This document shows, piece after piece, positions 44,439-53,606 of a DNA stretch of 64,000 nucleotides (positions within the stretch are counted from its first letter, which is position 1; every line of letters begins with the position of its first letter). Location of the stretch: assembly GCA_963832835.1 (NCBI GenBank), contig CAWHVD010000001.1, positions 868,001 to 932,000 on the forward strand, read 5' to 3'. The notes under the pieces are model-generated. The model was not told the DNA's origin. It made no database searches and saw only the letters and a program-made list of their open reading frames with translations. The DNA is from CAVPKN01 sp963832835. Lineage in GTDB: Bacteria > Chlamydiota > Chlamydiia > Chlamydiales > JAAKFR01. A program made the translations under genes and the position numbers.

Positions 44439-44601
44439 ATACCATTTATCAAAAATAAATCCACGAATTGGCACTGTATAACACGCCATTTTTGAACGAT
44501 CCTTTCTCGCTTAGGTGCAAAAACATAGGCTTCGAAACGATCCTTCAAATCTATCATGTTACCCAGTGCCACTTCATGGCTTTATTTTTGCTAAATGGTA
44601 T
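44439..44601 (-). mobile_element. MITE A copy, inverted, diverged ends
   Basis: 163 bp from ATACCATTTATC to GCTAAATGGTAT, flanked by TTA on both sides. Both ends have drifted from the reference (ATCAAAAATAAA for CCAGAAAATAAA), so it looks older than the copies at 14015 and 18108. Its right end supplies the last codons and stop of the gene at 44591. Confidence 0.85.
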
Positions 44602-44995
44602 TAGCATCAGCATCGATTAAACACGATACTTTAAACTTTTCAATGCCGTCCAGAAGCTCTTTTTTGAAGTCTTTTTTGCCATACAGGGTAGTATCATCAT
44701 CTGTTTTAATGTTAAATCTCTCTCTTTCGATTTCACGTGCGACAGCCTGCAGGATGGACTCTTTAAGAGTAAAGATCACTACGGCTCCTTGACCCGCTAC
44801 CGCTATACTGTTGATGAAACTGTTGTTAGACACCGTATACGATAGGCTGAAGGCAAAAATAATGCCTGCTACGAGTAGACTGATGGAGTTAAACTTAATG
44901 AGCCTATCTCTTCCTTTGAGCTGCTCTTGAGATGAGCCATCTCCGAATACTTGCTTCGACCGATCAAAAGTTAGGTAATCTATGATGTAAGCCAT
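44591..44995 (-). CDS. Small membrane protein with charged tail
   Basis: 134 residues: a polar start (AYIIDYLTFDRSKQVFGD), two hydrophobic helices at about 36-54 (ISLLVAGIIFAFSLSYTV) and 62-77 (SIAVAGQGAVVIFTL), then a charged cytosolic tail (AREIERERFNIKTDDDTTL). GGAGT lies just before the ATG. The last two codons and the TAG come from MITE A, so the original C-terminus has been replaced. Function unknown; it shares the two-helix plan of the proteins at 22.5-25 kb but no sequence motif. Confidence 0.65.
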   Translation of the reverse strand: MAYIIDYLTFDRSKQVFGDGSSQEQLKGRDRLIKFNSISLLVAGIIFAFSLSYTVSNNSFINSIAVAGQGAVVIFTLKESILQAVAREIERERFNIKTDDDTTLYGKKDFKKELLDGIEKFKVSCLIDADANTI

Positions 44996-45085
44996 TTTTA
45001 CTCCTTTATAAAATTTTACAGTATTATAATTGGAGATTAAAATGATTACATCATTAAAATAAACAATATCTCTAAACTATATTAT

Positions 45086-48007
45086 TTAGTTTATGTTTAC
45101 ACTATTTTTGCGCTCTTCATAAGTAATTTCGCGGCGCAATTTTTCTGTGGTGATGTGCCGATAGATGATGCTTCCTGGTTTTTTAGGTAGGGTGCCATCG
45201 ATGCACACGGCCATGCGACGGGTATTCTCTTTACCCAGAAACTCGTGGGCATAATGGACAAACTCGTCATAGGTGAGGTCTTGGAAAGCCTCTATCCTTT
45301 TATCGAGCCAGTTAAAATCGGCATCGTATTCGAACGCAATCGTATACAGAAAGGCACCCATCTTCGCGAGGTTATCTATGGGATGCTGTAGTTGATGGAT
45401 GTAGGCAGCACGAATCGACTCAAAGCGCTCTGCTGGGATTACCTCATCTTGGAGGTGTTGAAGACTATTTTCTAAGAAAAGCTCGAAACGGGCTAGTAGA
45501 TCACGACTATCGTGCGAGCTGGATTGGATAGCAAAGAAACTGTAGAGGTGTCTTTCGAGCTCCTGAGACCAGTTAGTGACAACATAAGCCGTTTGTTGGC
45601 GGGTCCTCAATTCGCTGAAAAAAGGCTCTTCAAGCCCTTTAGTGAGAATTTCTTGAGCGGCACGTTTCTTGAATGTGAAAGAGCCACAATCGGTTGCCAA
45701 AATCAACGCATTGGCGGGATGCTCACTTTTCACAGATAAGTATGAGGCTACGTCATGGGCTGGCAGTGTAGCAAGTTTGATGGTTGGGTGCTTGGCCGGT
45801 GGGTAGGGGTTACACGCGATGGTTTGTTTAAATGTATCCCATACACCACGGGCTTCTGATTCGGTGATGTTGCCATAGAGCATTCCTTGAATATAACAAT
45901 TTTTCAAGACATTTTGACAAAACTGGGTCATTTGGGCATACGATATGCCCGAGAGAGCCCCCCCTTTTTTTTGTAGACCGGCAAAGTCTTGATACAGGAT
46001 GCCCCACAACATCTCACCGCCCTGTTTAAGAGGGCTAATGTTAAGCGAATTGACATAATCACGAGCACAAAGGGCGTAATAAAGATCAAATTGCTGCTTG
46101 GTGGGGCACGCTGTTTTCATTGCTGCAGTGACAGTCGTTAAAAAATCAGCCGCCTTATCGCTGTATCCTTTCACTTGGAGCTCGAGGGCTCCTTGTTTCG
46201 GTTTGAGCGAAAATGACAGGCCGGCAGTCAAGGCTTCATAGGAAACGGTATTCAATTGCTCGGATATCGTGTGGCAATACAGATCAGCAAAAACATGAGA
46301 GAGGGGAGAAGCAGCGGAAATTAGGGGAGTTTTGATGAGAAATGTCCAGCTCACTTCGGGAACTAAAAATTGAGTGTCAGTCGCGGCATAGATTTTCCCT
46401 ACCGGCTCATCGCTGATCAGCGTAGGGTGTGGCAAAAGGGAGGTTGTTTCAGCAATTTCACTTTTCAAGGTCCAGTTTGCTGGTAAAAAAGGGTTGGGCC
46501 TGGGGATGGAAACGGCTTTATGCCCTGTAGCCTGTGTCCATAGGGTAATTTTGTCATTCGAGATCGGCACACGTGTATAATCGACTCCAAACCATCTTTC
46601 TTTGGCAGTAGCGGGAATTTTAGAAACCGTAGGATTGGCAACTAGAGTATATTGGCAGGTCTGCGGAGTCATGCAGTTGATCAACTCTTGAATTTTTTCC
46701 GGAGCATACACCGTGGGGATCAATGTTTGGCGGGGGAAGGTCTCAAGCGGTTCATCCACCATGCTTGTAGCATAATCGGAAACAAGATCAAAAATTTCTT
46801 TGCGCGATTGGAAGCTGTAGCGCATCTCTTCGAGGTGTCGTACTTCATCATATACATACAATGGAATACCACTATCTCGGATTGAGGTAATCCCTTCAAA
46901 ACAACGTGCGATGACCTTTTCGTACTCCTGTACACCTCTGTTCGTGAGTTGGACAGACAAAGAGAGAAGACATTGGTCATGTCCTGCCCGGAAATTACCC
47001 ATGCCTAAACCTTCTGCAAGATTTTCCCGTTTGAGTTGAGCAAGTAGGCTGGTTGAGCCTTCGTGGCCCAAAACGTGGCTCAGGAGTTTATCTGCATGGA
47101 TTTCACGATCTTGACCATAAAAACGGGGGATTTCCCAAGTCAGTTCCAAATACTGCACATCTTGAACAGGGGTGATGATACAGAGCTGATGCGCGAGATC
47201 AGTGGCTGTGAGAGATACAGGATAGGATGAGAGTTCTTTATTCTTGTTTGTGACCGTAGAAAAAATGGAGACCACTTCTTTTTCTAAAATATCTAAACTT
47301 AATGGAGAGTAAACGACAAGGTGCATCAAGTTGGCACTGTAGTGGGAAGCATACCATTGTTTCAGCTCATCCTGAGAGATTCGCGCGAGGCTATCTTTGT
47401 TACCAATACAGAAAGAGTGGAAGGGATGCTCGGTATTAGCGAGTTCTTTTTTTACATAAAGGACGCGCCAGGGATCTAAAGGGATGTTTCTACAAAATTC
47501 GCTATGGATCGCTTTGCACTCGCGATCGACGCCAGAAGGACTAAAAAGGGGAGCCACAAAAAATTGTCCAAAGCGGTCTAACGCCTCCGAAAAGCCGTTA
47601 TTATTGACTGAGAAGATATAGACAGTGCGATCGGTCATCGTAAAAGCGTTGCGATTGCCGCCATGTTCATCCAGATAGCGGGTATATCCTTCCTCTTCGG
47701 GATACTTTTCGGTTCCTAAAAAGAGCATGTGTTCTACGAAATGGGCCATCCCGGGGCGGTCTTGAGGGTCATCCCAGCTTCCTACACCCACTGCAAGGGC
47801 TGCCCCCGATTGGTGTGTTTCAGGATCGGAAATCAAAAAGGCTTCCAGCCCATTTTCTAGGCGGATTTTGCGTACTTCTCTTTTAGAAAGGCCGGGAGTG
47901 GCGATTGTCAAACCGGCTTTGTCCTCGACGACTTTGTAAACCTTAGTCTCCTGGGCAGAAAGGCAGATTGTGCAGGCCAGGAGGCATATCCCTATAATTT
48001 TTTTCAT
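45086..48007 (-). CDS. ptr: Secreted insulinase-family zinc protease (pitrilysin/Ptr)
   Basis: 973 residues, full length for M16A peptidases. The N-terminal 18 residues are a signal peptide ending LSA-Q. The inverted zinc motif HFVEH is at 89-93, with the third ligand Glu expected about 75 residues later in the segment around ECKAIHSEF. Two M16 core halves follow, the second lacking the catalytic motif as usual. It probably degrades peptides in the periplasm. It begins the block ptr-plsB-rng-DUF177-rpmF-plsX that I recall for C. trachomatis. Confidence 0.93.
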   Translation of the reverse strand: MKKIIGICLLACTICLSAQETKVYKVVEDKAGLTIATPGLSKREVRKIRLENGLEAFLISDPETHQSGAALAVGVGSWDDPQDRPGMAHFVEHMLFLGTEKYPEEEGYTRYLDEHGGNRNAFTMTDRTVYIFSVNNNGFSEALDRFGQFFVAPLFSPSGVDRECKAIHSEFCRNIPLDPWRVLYVKKELANTEHPFHSFCIGNKDSLARISQDELKQWYASHYSANLMHLVVYSPLSLDILEKEVVSIFSTVTNKNKELSSYPVSLTATDLAHQLCIITPVQDVQYLELTWEIPRFYGQDREIHADKLLSHVLGHEGSTSLLAQLKRENLAEGLGMGNFRAGHDQCLLSLSVQLTNRGVQEYEKVIARCFEGITSIRDSGIPLYVYDEVRHLEEMRYSFQSRKEIFDLVSDYATSMVDEPLETFPRQTLIPTVYAPEKIQELINCMTPQTCQYTLVANPTVSKIPATAKERWFGVDYTRVPISNDKITLWTQATGHKAVSIPRPNPFLPANWTLKSEIAETTSLLPHPTLISDEPVGKIYAATDTQFLVPEVSWTFLIKTPLISAASPLSHVFADLYCHTISEQLNTVSYEALTAGLSFSLKPKQGALELQVKGYSDKAADFLTTVTAAMKTACPTKQQFDLYYALCARDYVNSLNISPLKQGGEMLWGILYQDFAGLQKKGGALSGISYAQMTQFCQNVLKNCYIQGMLYGNITESEARGVWDTFKQTIACNPYPPAKHPTIKLATLPAHDVASYLSVKSEHPANALILATDCGSFTFKKRAAQEILTKGLEEPFFSELRTRQQTAYVVTNWSQELERHLYSFFAIQSSSHDSRDLLARFELFLENSLQHLQDEVIPAERFESIRAAYIHQLQHPIDNLAKMGAFLYTIAFEYDADFNWLDKRIEAFQDLTYDEFVHYAHEFLGKENTRRMAVCIDGTLPKKPGSIIYRHITTEKLRREITYEERKNSVNIN

Positions 48008-48062
48008 GATCTGATCCTTTGTAGTTGTTCCGGTGGTTCGTCTTATCGGCTGCTAGCCTTCC

Positions 48063-48136
48063 TGTGGAGCCTATCCACCCCCGCCTTGGCGAGATGTGTC
48101 TTCCGCAGAATACTCTGGCGGCTCGTGAATAGCCAC
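48063..48136 (-). repeat. Repeat family C copy overlapping the plsB 3' end
   Basis: CCTATCCACCCCCGCCTTGG on the left and GGCTCGTGAATAGCCAC on the right, the usual inverted arms of family C. The plsB frame reads through it, so its product ends IHEPPEYSAEDTSRQGGGG from repeat sequence. Confidence 0.6.
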
Positions 48137-49135
48137 GATCCTTTGCTTCAAAAGAAGGTAATTGTTATTAACAAGTTCCCAGATATGCTGGGCCCTGGAA
48201 TTTCGCTTTTCGTGTCGGTTGGTCGATTCTGAGCCAGGAAAAGCTTCCATGTCGATCTCATCGCCAATAGCAAGCAGAGCTCCTTCTCGCTTGGCTAGCC
48301 GCATTTCTCCTACATCACTATCCACAGAAGGTGGGGGAGGCAGAATGTCATAAGTTACCAAAGAGAGAGGATAAAAATGAACCGGCCTGCCTGCTTGTTT
48401 TGCCATTAATCGGAACATCTCAATGCTTGAAGGATCAAAAGGAGCTACTACAACCTCGTCGTTTGCATCAGGACGATCACGTCCACCACTTGGGGCCACG
48501 TAGATGAGCTTACCACCTTCAGCCAAGAGTGCTTTCATAAGGTGCATTGTCTTTTGGTTATGTAGCAGCTTCTCTTCTTTTTTTTCGGGGGGCTTGTCGA
48601 TATGGCGCTTAGAGTAAATACAGAGCAAGTTCCGTCCCATACTGAAAGGGATACCGATCGGATCGGTGATGACCCTATCGCCGGCGACGAAGATTACCTT
48701 TTCTCCCAATTGTGGGTAGGTATCTTCCAATAAAAGGCTCATCAATTGAGGGTCGACCTCGGTCTGATGGTTGGCAAATAGGATGACACTTTCACCATGA
48801 TTGAGCTGTTGCTCAATCTTTTCGAGGTTGTCGGGTAAATGGATATAGGAGCGATTTTTGTCGACTAAGGGACGGATAAATTCGATGCCAAAGCGATAAT
48901 AATTATAGGGTTCGGTGATCGCTTTGTGGTAGGGCTCAAAATGGTGGGGTTGCCTTACCTGCTCGATCACAAGTGAAAGGAGTGTTACAAAGAGATGGTC
49001 GTAGTCCGCCATCTGAAACCCTTGTGCTTGCATAGAAGCCGAATAGGTTTGATGTAGTTGTACGAAAATCCCGTAGATTTTATCAGAAATCTCTTTTGCA
49101 TCCCGCTTCTCTTTTAATAGGGTTTCAAATCCCAT
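48071..49135 (-). CDS. plsB: Glycerol-3-phosphate acyltransferase, plant/chlamydial type
   Basis: Transfers the first acyl chain to glycerol 3-phosphate for phospholipid synthesis. 354 residues. The NHX4D catalytic block is NHQTEVD near 121; later blocks are VAGDRVITDPIGIPFSMGRN and VAPSGGRDRP. This soluble type resembles plastid enzymes and uses acyl-ACP. The start overlaps the rng stop by one base (TAATG). About the last 20 residues are encoded by repeat family C; the catalytic blocks are untouched, so activity is probably retained. Confidence 0.93.
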   Translation of the reverse strand: MGFETLLKEKRDAKEISDKIYGIFVQLHQTYSASMQAQGFQMADYDHLFVTLLSLVIEQVRQPHHFEPYHKAITEPYNYYRFGIEFIRPLVDKNRSYIHLPDNLEKIEQQLNHGESVILFANHQTEVDPQLMSLLLEDTYPQLGEKVIFVAGDRVITDPIGIPFSMGRNLLCIYSKRHIDKPPEKKEEKLLHNQKTMHLMKALLAEGGKLIYVAPSGGRDRPDANDEVVVAPFDPSSIEMFRLMAKQAGRPVHFYPLSLVTYDILPPPPSVDSDVGEMRLAKREGALLAIGDEIDMEAFPGSESTNRHEKRNSRAQHIWELVNNNYLLLKQRIVAIHEPPEYSAEDTSRQGGGG

Positions 49136-50685
49136 TATACATCCAACCGTTCTTTGGTTACCGTGGAATAGATGTGATAATCATTGAGATGCAGATTGTC
49201 GGAGGTGCCAAATTCCAAGAGAGCTTTTGATTTTTTCGCCCATTTATCGAAATATTCTTTATCGCCCTCTTTGCTCATGCAACGATCCAGATCGGGGTGT
49301 GTGACCAGTAGCAGCCCGAATTGTTCATCGTGTAGGATTGCTTTTTTAAGAGAACGTTCAATGTCAATAACAATGCTCTCGTGAGTCTTGACCAAGCCAC
49401 TTCCATTACAATAGGGACAACTCATGAACATGGTTTGCGCAAGAGATTCTCGATGTCTCTGCCTAGTCATTTCAACTAAGCCGAATTCACTCATTCCTAA
49501 GATAGTGCACTTGGCTGAATCCTCTTTCATGCAATCTTTCAGTCGCTCGAGAACGCGTCGTTGATTTTTGCGTGTACGCATATCGATAAAATCGATGATT
49601 ACCAAACCGCCAATATTGCGGAGTCTCAATTGACGGGCGATCTCTTGCGCAGCTTCTAGGTTGATTCTGACAAGTGTTTCTTCGACGTTGCTTTCGGTAT
49701 CTGAACTTGAGCTACGCCCAGAGTTCACATCGACAGTATACATTGCCTCGGTGCGCTCAAAGTAAAGGTATCCTCCGCCAGGAAGCCAAATTTTCCTTCG
49801 GGTCGCTTTTTCAATTTCCCTTTCGACATTGAACCTTTCGAACATCGGGATTTTGTCTCGATAGTACTCGATGCGCAACGGGTGTTCTTTGCTGAATTTA
49901 GCGTAATAACGCTTGCAATTTTGGAATTCGGTGTAGTCATCAACCAGAAGACGGTCATATTTTTTATCAACGCACATCATGACCGTGCGCTTGATGATGT
50001 CAGACTCCTCGAACAAAAGAGTAGGGCGAGTCGAATTGTTGAAGTTATCCATGATCGTTTGCCAGGTATTCAAAAGATCGTGCGCCTCATCGATGAGCAT
50101 ATCTGTGTTTGCATGCATACTGGCTGTGCGGCAAATCAGTCCCATATCTTGCGGCATCTCAAAGGACCGGATCAATTTTTTCAGCCGATCGCGCGATGCT
50201 TTGTCTTCAATCTTACGCGAAACGCCTCGGTGTGGGGAATTTGGCAGAAGTACCAAATATCTACCGGCGATCGAAATATTTGAAGTGAGCCGGGCTCCTT
50301 TTGAGCCGATGGGTTCTTTGACAACCTGGACAAGAACGGGTTGGTCAATTTTGAGGATTTCTTCGATATTCAACTTTTGTGTTCTGCGCATATCCACAGC
50401 TTGGATATCGTAGTCGAGATCGAAGTCCATATCAAACAGCTGTTCGAACTTTTTCGTGTTTTCAATAATGTCGGACATATGGATAAATCCATTTTCCCCC
50501 TCATTGATATCGATAAAGGCCGATTGGATGTTATGCAGGATATTTGTGACTTTTCCGCGGTAGACATTACCGGTGAGTTGGCGGGCTTTTTTGCGTTCAA
50601 TGGTTAGATCTGTGAGCGCCCCCCCCCTTAAATGTGCGTATCGAATCTCTTTTGATTCGATGTTAAGAAGTACATCATTCTCCAT
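49135..50685 (-). CDS. rng: Ribonuclease E/G family endoribonuclease (CafA/Rng)
   Basis: Processes rRNA and mRNA 5' ends. 516 residues with an S1 domain at about 38-120 (GNVYRGKVTNILHNIQSAFIDI), the RNase E/G catalytic domain with DVNSGRSS and IIDFIDMR supplying the metal-binding Asp residues, and the zinc-link CPYCNGSG near 420. It is the size of RNase G, without the long RNase E scaffold tail. It is the upstream partner of plsB in a two-gene transcript. Confidence 0.96.
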   Translation of the reverse strand: MENDVLLNIESKEIRYAHLRGGALTDLTIERKKARQLTGNVYRGKVTNILHNIQSAFIDINEGENGFIHMSDIIENTKKFEQLFDMDFDLDYDIQAVDMRRTQKLNIEEILKIDQPVLVQVVKEPIGSKGARLTSNISIAGRYLVLLPNSPHRGVSRKIEDKASRDRLKKLIRSFEMPQDMGLICRTASMHANTDMLIDEAHDLLNTWQTIMDNFNNSTRPTLLFEESDIIKRTVMMCVDKKYDRLLVDDYTEFQNCKRYYAKFSKEHPLRIEYYRDKIPMFERFNVEREIEKATRRKIWLPGGGYLYFERTEAMYTVDVNSGRSSSSDTESNVEETLVRINLEAAQEIARQLRLRNIGGLVIIDFIDMRTRKNQRRVLERLKDCMKEDSAKCTILGMSEFGLVEMTRQRHRESLAQTMFMSCPYCNGSGLVKTHESIVIDIERSLKKAILHDEQFGLLLVTHPDLDRCMSKEGDKEYFDKWAKKSKALLEFGTSDNLHLNDYHIYSTVTKERLDV

Positions 50686-51110
50686 TGGGTCATCCTATTA
50701 ATCAGGCGAAATAGCAGTGTTTTCAAAATTCAGTACGGCCTTAGAGGAAATTGCAAAACTCCATTTGGAACCACATTCGCCCTTTTGGTGCCGGATTTAT
50801 CAGAAACCAAACCGACTCCAAAATCATCAAATTTGGCCCTCAAAGCGAGTTATGCAACTCCCTCTTAACTTGTCCACAGGGTATATGCTCGGTTCAATCA
50901 TTCTTATAAAATCCTCTGCTGCCGAGGCATGCAACCAAAATCTCATGATCAAAAACCCTTGTGGGGGAAACAAACAACTATTCCTGAAAGTTCAACAAAA
51001 ATTTTAAATACTTTGCAGACAAGTATAGCACAAGTGTCCCTGCTTGACCACACAAAAAAGATATCCTCAGAGCCGATTCCAGATGGCTCTTAAATAGCCA
51101 TCCAGGTAGA
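50686..51110. other. Divergent intergenic region with repeat family G
   Basis: 425 bases between rng and the DUF177 gene with no gene. Bases 50749-50875 hold repeat G: TTGCAAAACTCCATTTGG, then CAAAATCATCAAATTTGGCC and GCGAGTTATGCAACTCCCTC, the second block inverted relative to the copy at 34194. The remainder should contain both promoters; no box is clear enough to name. Confidence 0.5.
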
Positions 51111-51122
51111 ATGCTTAGTCCC

Positions 51123-51569
51123 ATGGAAGAGACATTTAAAATATACGTCCGTCGTTTAAAAGAGGGGCAAACCGAAAAAATTGTAGAGAATCTCTCTCCC
51201 GATTTTATGGGGGTCAGCGAGGCGGAATTAGCCTTTAAGGTCCCGGTTGTAATCGAGGGTGAGGCTTCTGTTGCCGACGATGTGCTCGTGTTAAGATTGC
51301 ATATTGAGACAGAAGCTACGATGCCCTGCTCCATTTGCAATCAAAATGTACAAGTCAAAATTTCAATACCTGATTTGTGCCATACGGAAGAGATTGCCAA
51401 TATTAAAAGCAGCGTCTTTGATTACCAAGAAGTTGTGAGAGAGGCAATTTTATTGGAGCTTCCTTTTATTGCTGAATGCAACCATGGGGATTGCCCTGAA
51501 AGGGCCACTATGGCAAAATACATCTCAAAAAATCTGGATCAGGAGAATTCTTATGGCAGTCCCACGTAA
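51123..51569 (+). CDS. DUF177 (YceD-like) protein upstream of rpmF
   Basis: 148 residues from ATG 51123 (an in-frame ATG at 51111 is also possible). DUF177/YceD proteins almost always precede rpmF and are linked to 23S rRNA accumulation. The usual Cys motif is here as PCSIC near residue 67 and ECNHGDCPE near 121, which may bind a metal. It overlaps rpmF by 17 bases. The position equals CT809 in the order I recall. Confidence 0.85.
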   Translation: MEETFKIYVRRLKEGQTEKIVENLSPDFMGVSEAELAFKVPVVIEGEASVADDVLVLRLHIETEATMPCSICNQNVQVKISIPDLCHTEEIANIKSSVFDYQEVVREAILLELPFIAECNHGDCPERATMAKYISKNLDQENSYGSPT

Positions 51570-51738
51570 TCGCATGAGCAATGCACGCAAAAATTCCAAA
51601 CGCGCGCATCACGCTAAGCAACCTAAGCAAGCGACAGGATGTCCTAATTGCGGTACGCCTCGTTTATCCCATCGCCTTTGTACATCATGTGGTCAGTACA
51701 ATGGTAGAACACTAATTAAGTCTGAAGAAAAAGAGTAA
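51553..51738 (+). CDS. rpmF: 50S ribosomal protein L32
   Basis: 61 residues from ATG 51553, preceded by GGAGAA. MAVPRNRMSNARKNSKRAHH is the L32 start, and the zinc-ribbon Cys pairs are GCPNCG and LCTSCG. A longer open frame upstream is out of keeping with the family and was not used. Confidence 0.96.
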   Translation: MAVPRNRMSNARKNSKRAHHAKQPKQATGCPNCGTPRLSHRLCTSCGQYNGRTLIKSEEKE

Positions 51739-51744
51739 TTTCTC

Positions 51745-52713
51745 ATGGGGGTCCGAGTAGCTGTGGACCTGATGGGGAGCGATTCACCACCCCAAGACAT
51801 CTTTGAGGCTGTCCAAGTGGTCAACCAAGAGTTGGGACCAGGCGATAAGTTAATTGTCATCGCCCAGCACGCGGTTTTGCCTCATTTGCGTGCCCTTGTG
51901 CATCCCCGTGATCCAACCATTGAATTTATCACGACCGAAGAATCGATAGAAATGGAGGAGCCTCCTCTATTTGCTGTACGGCGCAAAAAAAATTCATCTA
52001 TGTCAGCGGGCATGCGTCTTCTTAAAGAGCATGCCATCGATGCTTTTGTCTCGACAGGAAACACAGGTGCGCTTGTGGCTTCGGCTATGCTCCATCTTCC
52101 GATGCTTCCCCAAATTGAACGTCCTGCCCTTCTGGTCATGATGCCAGCAGAAAATGGAAAAGTAGCGGTACTAGATGTTGGGGCGAATATCGTTGCCCGG
52201 CCCGAGCATCTTGTTAATTATGCTCTTCTTGGGTCTCTCTATCGAGAGTGCGTCTACGGAGATCTTAAGCCCACCATAGGCCTACTTAACATAGGTGTTG
52301 AAGAACAAAAAGGGACCAAAGAGCTGCAAGATACCTATCATCTACTTCAAGAAGCTTTTGCAGAAAAGTTTTTAGGCAATATCGAGGGACGAGAAGTTTT
52401 CCATGGCAAAGTCGATGTCCTTGTGACCGATGGGTTCACAGGTAACGTGTTTCTCAAAACCTCAGAAGGGATTTCCACTTTTCTTGCCCAATATTTGCAA
52501 ACCCACTTTGATGTCCCCGACATAGTCTCTCATCTCTATCACCAGTTTAACTACTCTGAGCATCCTGGCGCATTCCTCTGTGGTGTCGATGGCATCGTCA
52601 TCAAATGCCATGGCTTTTCCGATCAAAACGCTCTTATGAATGGCATTCGCGGCGCCTTCACCCTAGCCCGCTCCTCTCTACTTTCCTACCTCAAATCCAA
52701 GCTCCACACTTAG
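51745..52713 (+). CDS. plsX: Phosphate acyltransferase PlsX
   Basis: Makes acyl-phosphate from acyl-ACP for phospholipid synthesis. 322 residues: VAVDLMGSDSPP opens the Rossmann-like fold, DAFVSTGNTGALVAS and LLNIGVEEQKGTKEL are signature blocks, and VTDGFTGNVFLKTSEG closes it. It starts 6 bases after rpmF. PlsX together with PlsB in one neighbourhood gives two acylation entry enzymes; no plsY is seen here. Confidence 0.96.
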   Translation: MGVRVAVDLMGSDSPPQDIFEAVQVVNQELGPGDKLIVIAQHAVLPHLRALVHPRDPTIEFITTEESIEMEEPPLFAVRRKKNSSMSAGMRLLKEHAIDAFVSTGNTGALVASAMLHLPMLPQIERPALLVMMPAENGKVAVLDVGANIVARPEHLVNYALLGSLYRECVYGDLKPTIGLLNIGVEEQKGTKELQDTYHLLQEAFAEKFLGNIEGREVFHGKVDVLVTDGFTGNVFLKTSEGISTFLAQYLQTHFDVPDIVSHLYHQFNYSEHPGAFLCGVDGIVIKCHGFSDQNALMNGIRGAFTLARSSLLSYLKSKLHT

Positions 52714-52947
52714 AAAGTTATACCAATCCGCAAAAATAATACCATTTCCAGAAAATAAAGTCATGAAGTGGTACTGGGTAACATGATAGATTTGGATGAT
52801 CGTTTCGAAGCTTATGTTTTTGCACCTAAGCGAGAAAGGATCGTTCAAAAATGGCGTGTTATACGTAACCGTCTAATTTGCCCATCTTTCTTGAATCAGT
52901 AGAAAAAGGCAGTCTGGGGGCATGAAAAAAGAACCAGGAGGTTTTTC

Positions 52948-53244
52948 ATGCGCAAATCATCTACTGAGCTCAGGCATACGTGGGAAGAGAGAATTCAGAA
53001 ACAAAAAGCCAGCGGTCTCACGATCCAGCATTGGTGCCGAGACAATCTAATTCCCCTTTATTTGTTTTACGCTTGGAAAAGGCGTCTTTTCCCCAAAACA
53101 CTTAGTCGCGGGAGTTTCATTGAGATTGCTGAAGCAAAAGATGTCGGGATCACCATTGAAATGAAAGGCATATCCGTTCGCTTAGAAAAACATTTTGATG
53201 CTGCTACCCTTAAACGTTGTCTGGAAACGCTGAGGTCATGCTAA
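52948..53244 (+). CDS. tnpA: IS66 accessory protein TnpA
   Basis: 98 residues with a helix-turn-helix-like start: KQKASGLTIQHWCRDNLI then LYLFYAWKRRLF, the standard opening of IS66 OrfA proteins. A GGAGG stands just before the ATG. The stop overlaps the tnpB start (ATGCTAA). Confidence 0.9.
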   Translation: MRKSSTELRHTWEERIQKQKASGLTIQHWCRDNLIPLYLFYAWKRRLFPKTLSRGSFIEIAEAKDVGITIEMKGISVRLEKHFDAATLKRCLETLRSC

Positions 53245-53564
53245 GCATTCCGGGCAATGCCCGTCTTTTCCTTTGCCGGCATCCTGTGAGCATGAGGAAA
53301 AGTTTTGATGGTCTCATGGCTGAGATTGAAGTACTCTTCCCTGGAGAATTGCTCACGGGAGCTTTCTTCATCTTTCTGAATCGGCGTAAGAATCATATGA
53401 AAGTCCTCTTCTGGGATCAGGATGGCTTTGTCATCTATTTCAAACGGCTGGAGAAGGGATCTTTCCGTTGGAAAGATAATAGCTCTGTTTTAGATCGTAG
53501 AACCTTTCTCATGCTTTTGGAAGGCATTACACCCAAGCGGCTACAACCTCGTTTTTCTCTCTAA
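53238..53564 (+). CDS. tnpB: IS66 accessory protein TnpB
   Basis: 108 residues from ATG 53238, inside the tnpA stop; a TTG seven codons upstream is unlikely. It matches the IS66 Orf2 family: CRHPVSMRKSFDGL, then FFIFLNRRKNHMKVLFWDQDGF and GSFRW. Needed with TnpA and TnpC for IS66 transposition. Confidence 0.93.
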   Translation: MLSIPGNARLFLCRHPVSMRKSFDGLMAEIEVLFPGELLTGAFFIFLNRRKNHMKVLFWDQDGFVIYFKRLEKGSFRWKDNSSVLDRRTFLMLLEGITPKRLQPRFSL

Positions 53565-53606
53565 AAACTCTATATTTTTTTGAGTATTTTGGGTAAAATT
53601 CTTCAT

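Noticed and set aside
51469..51552. Longer N-terminus for L32
   Set aside because: The extension reads the DUF177 gene in another frame; the L32 family starts at MAVPRNR with a ribosome binding site at 51553.
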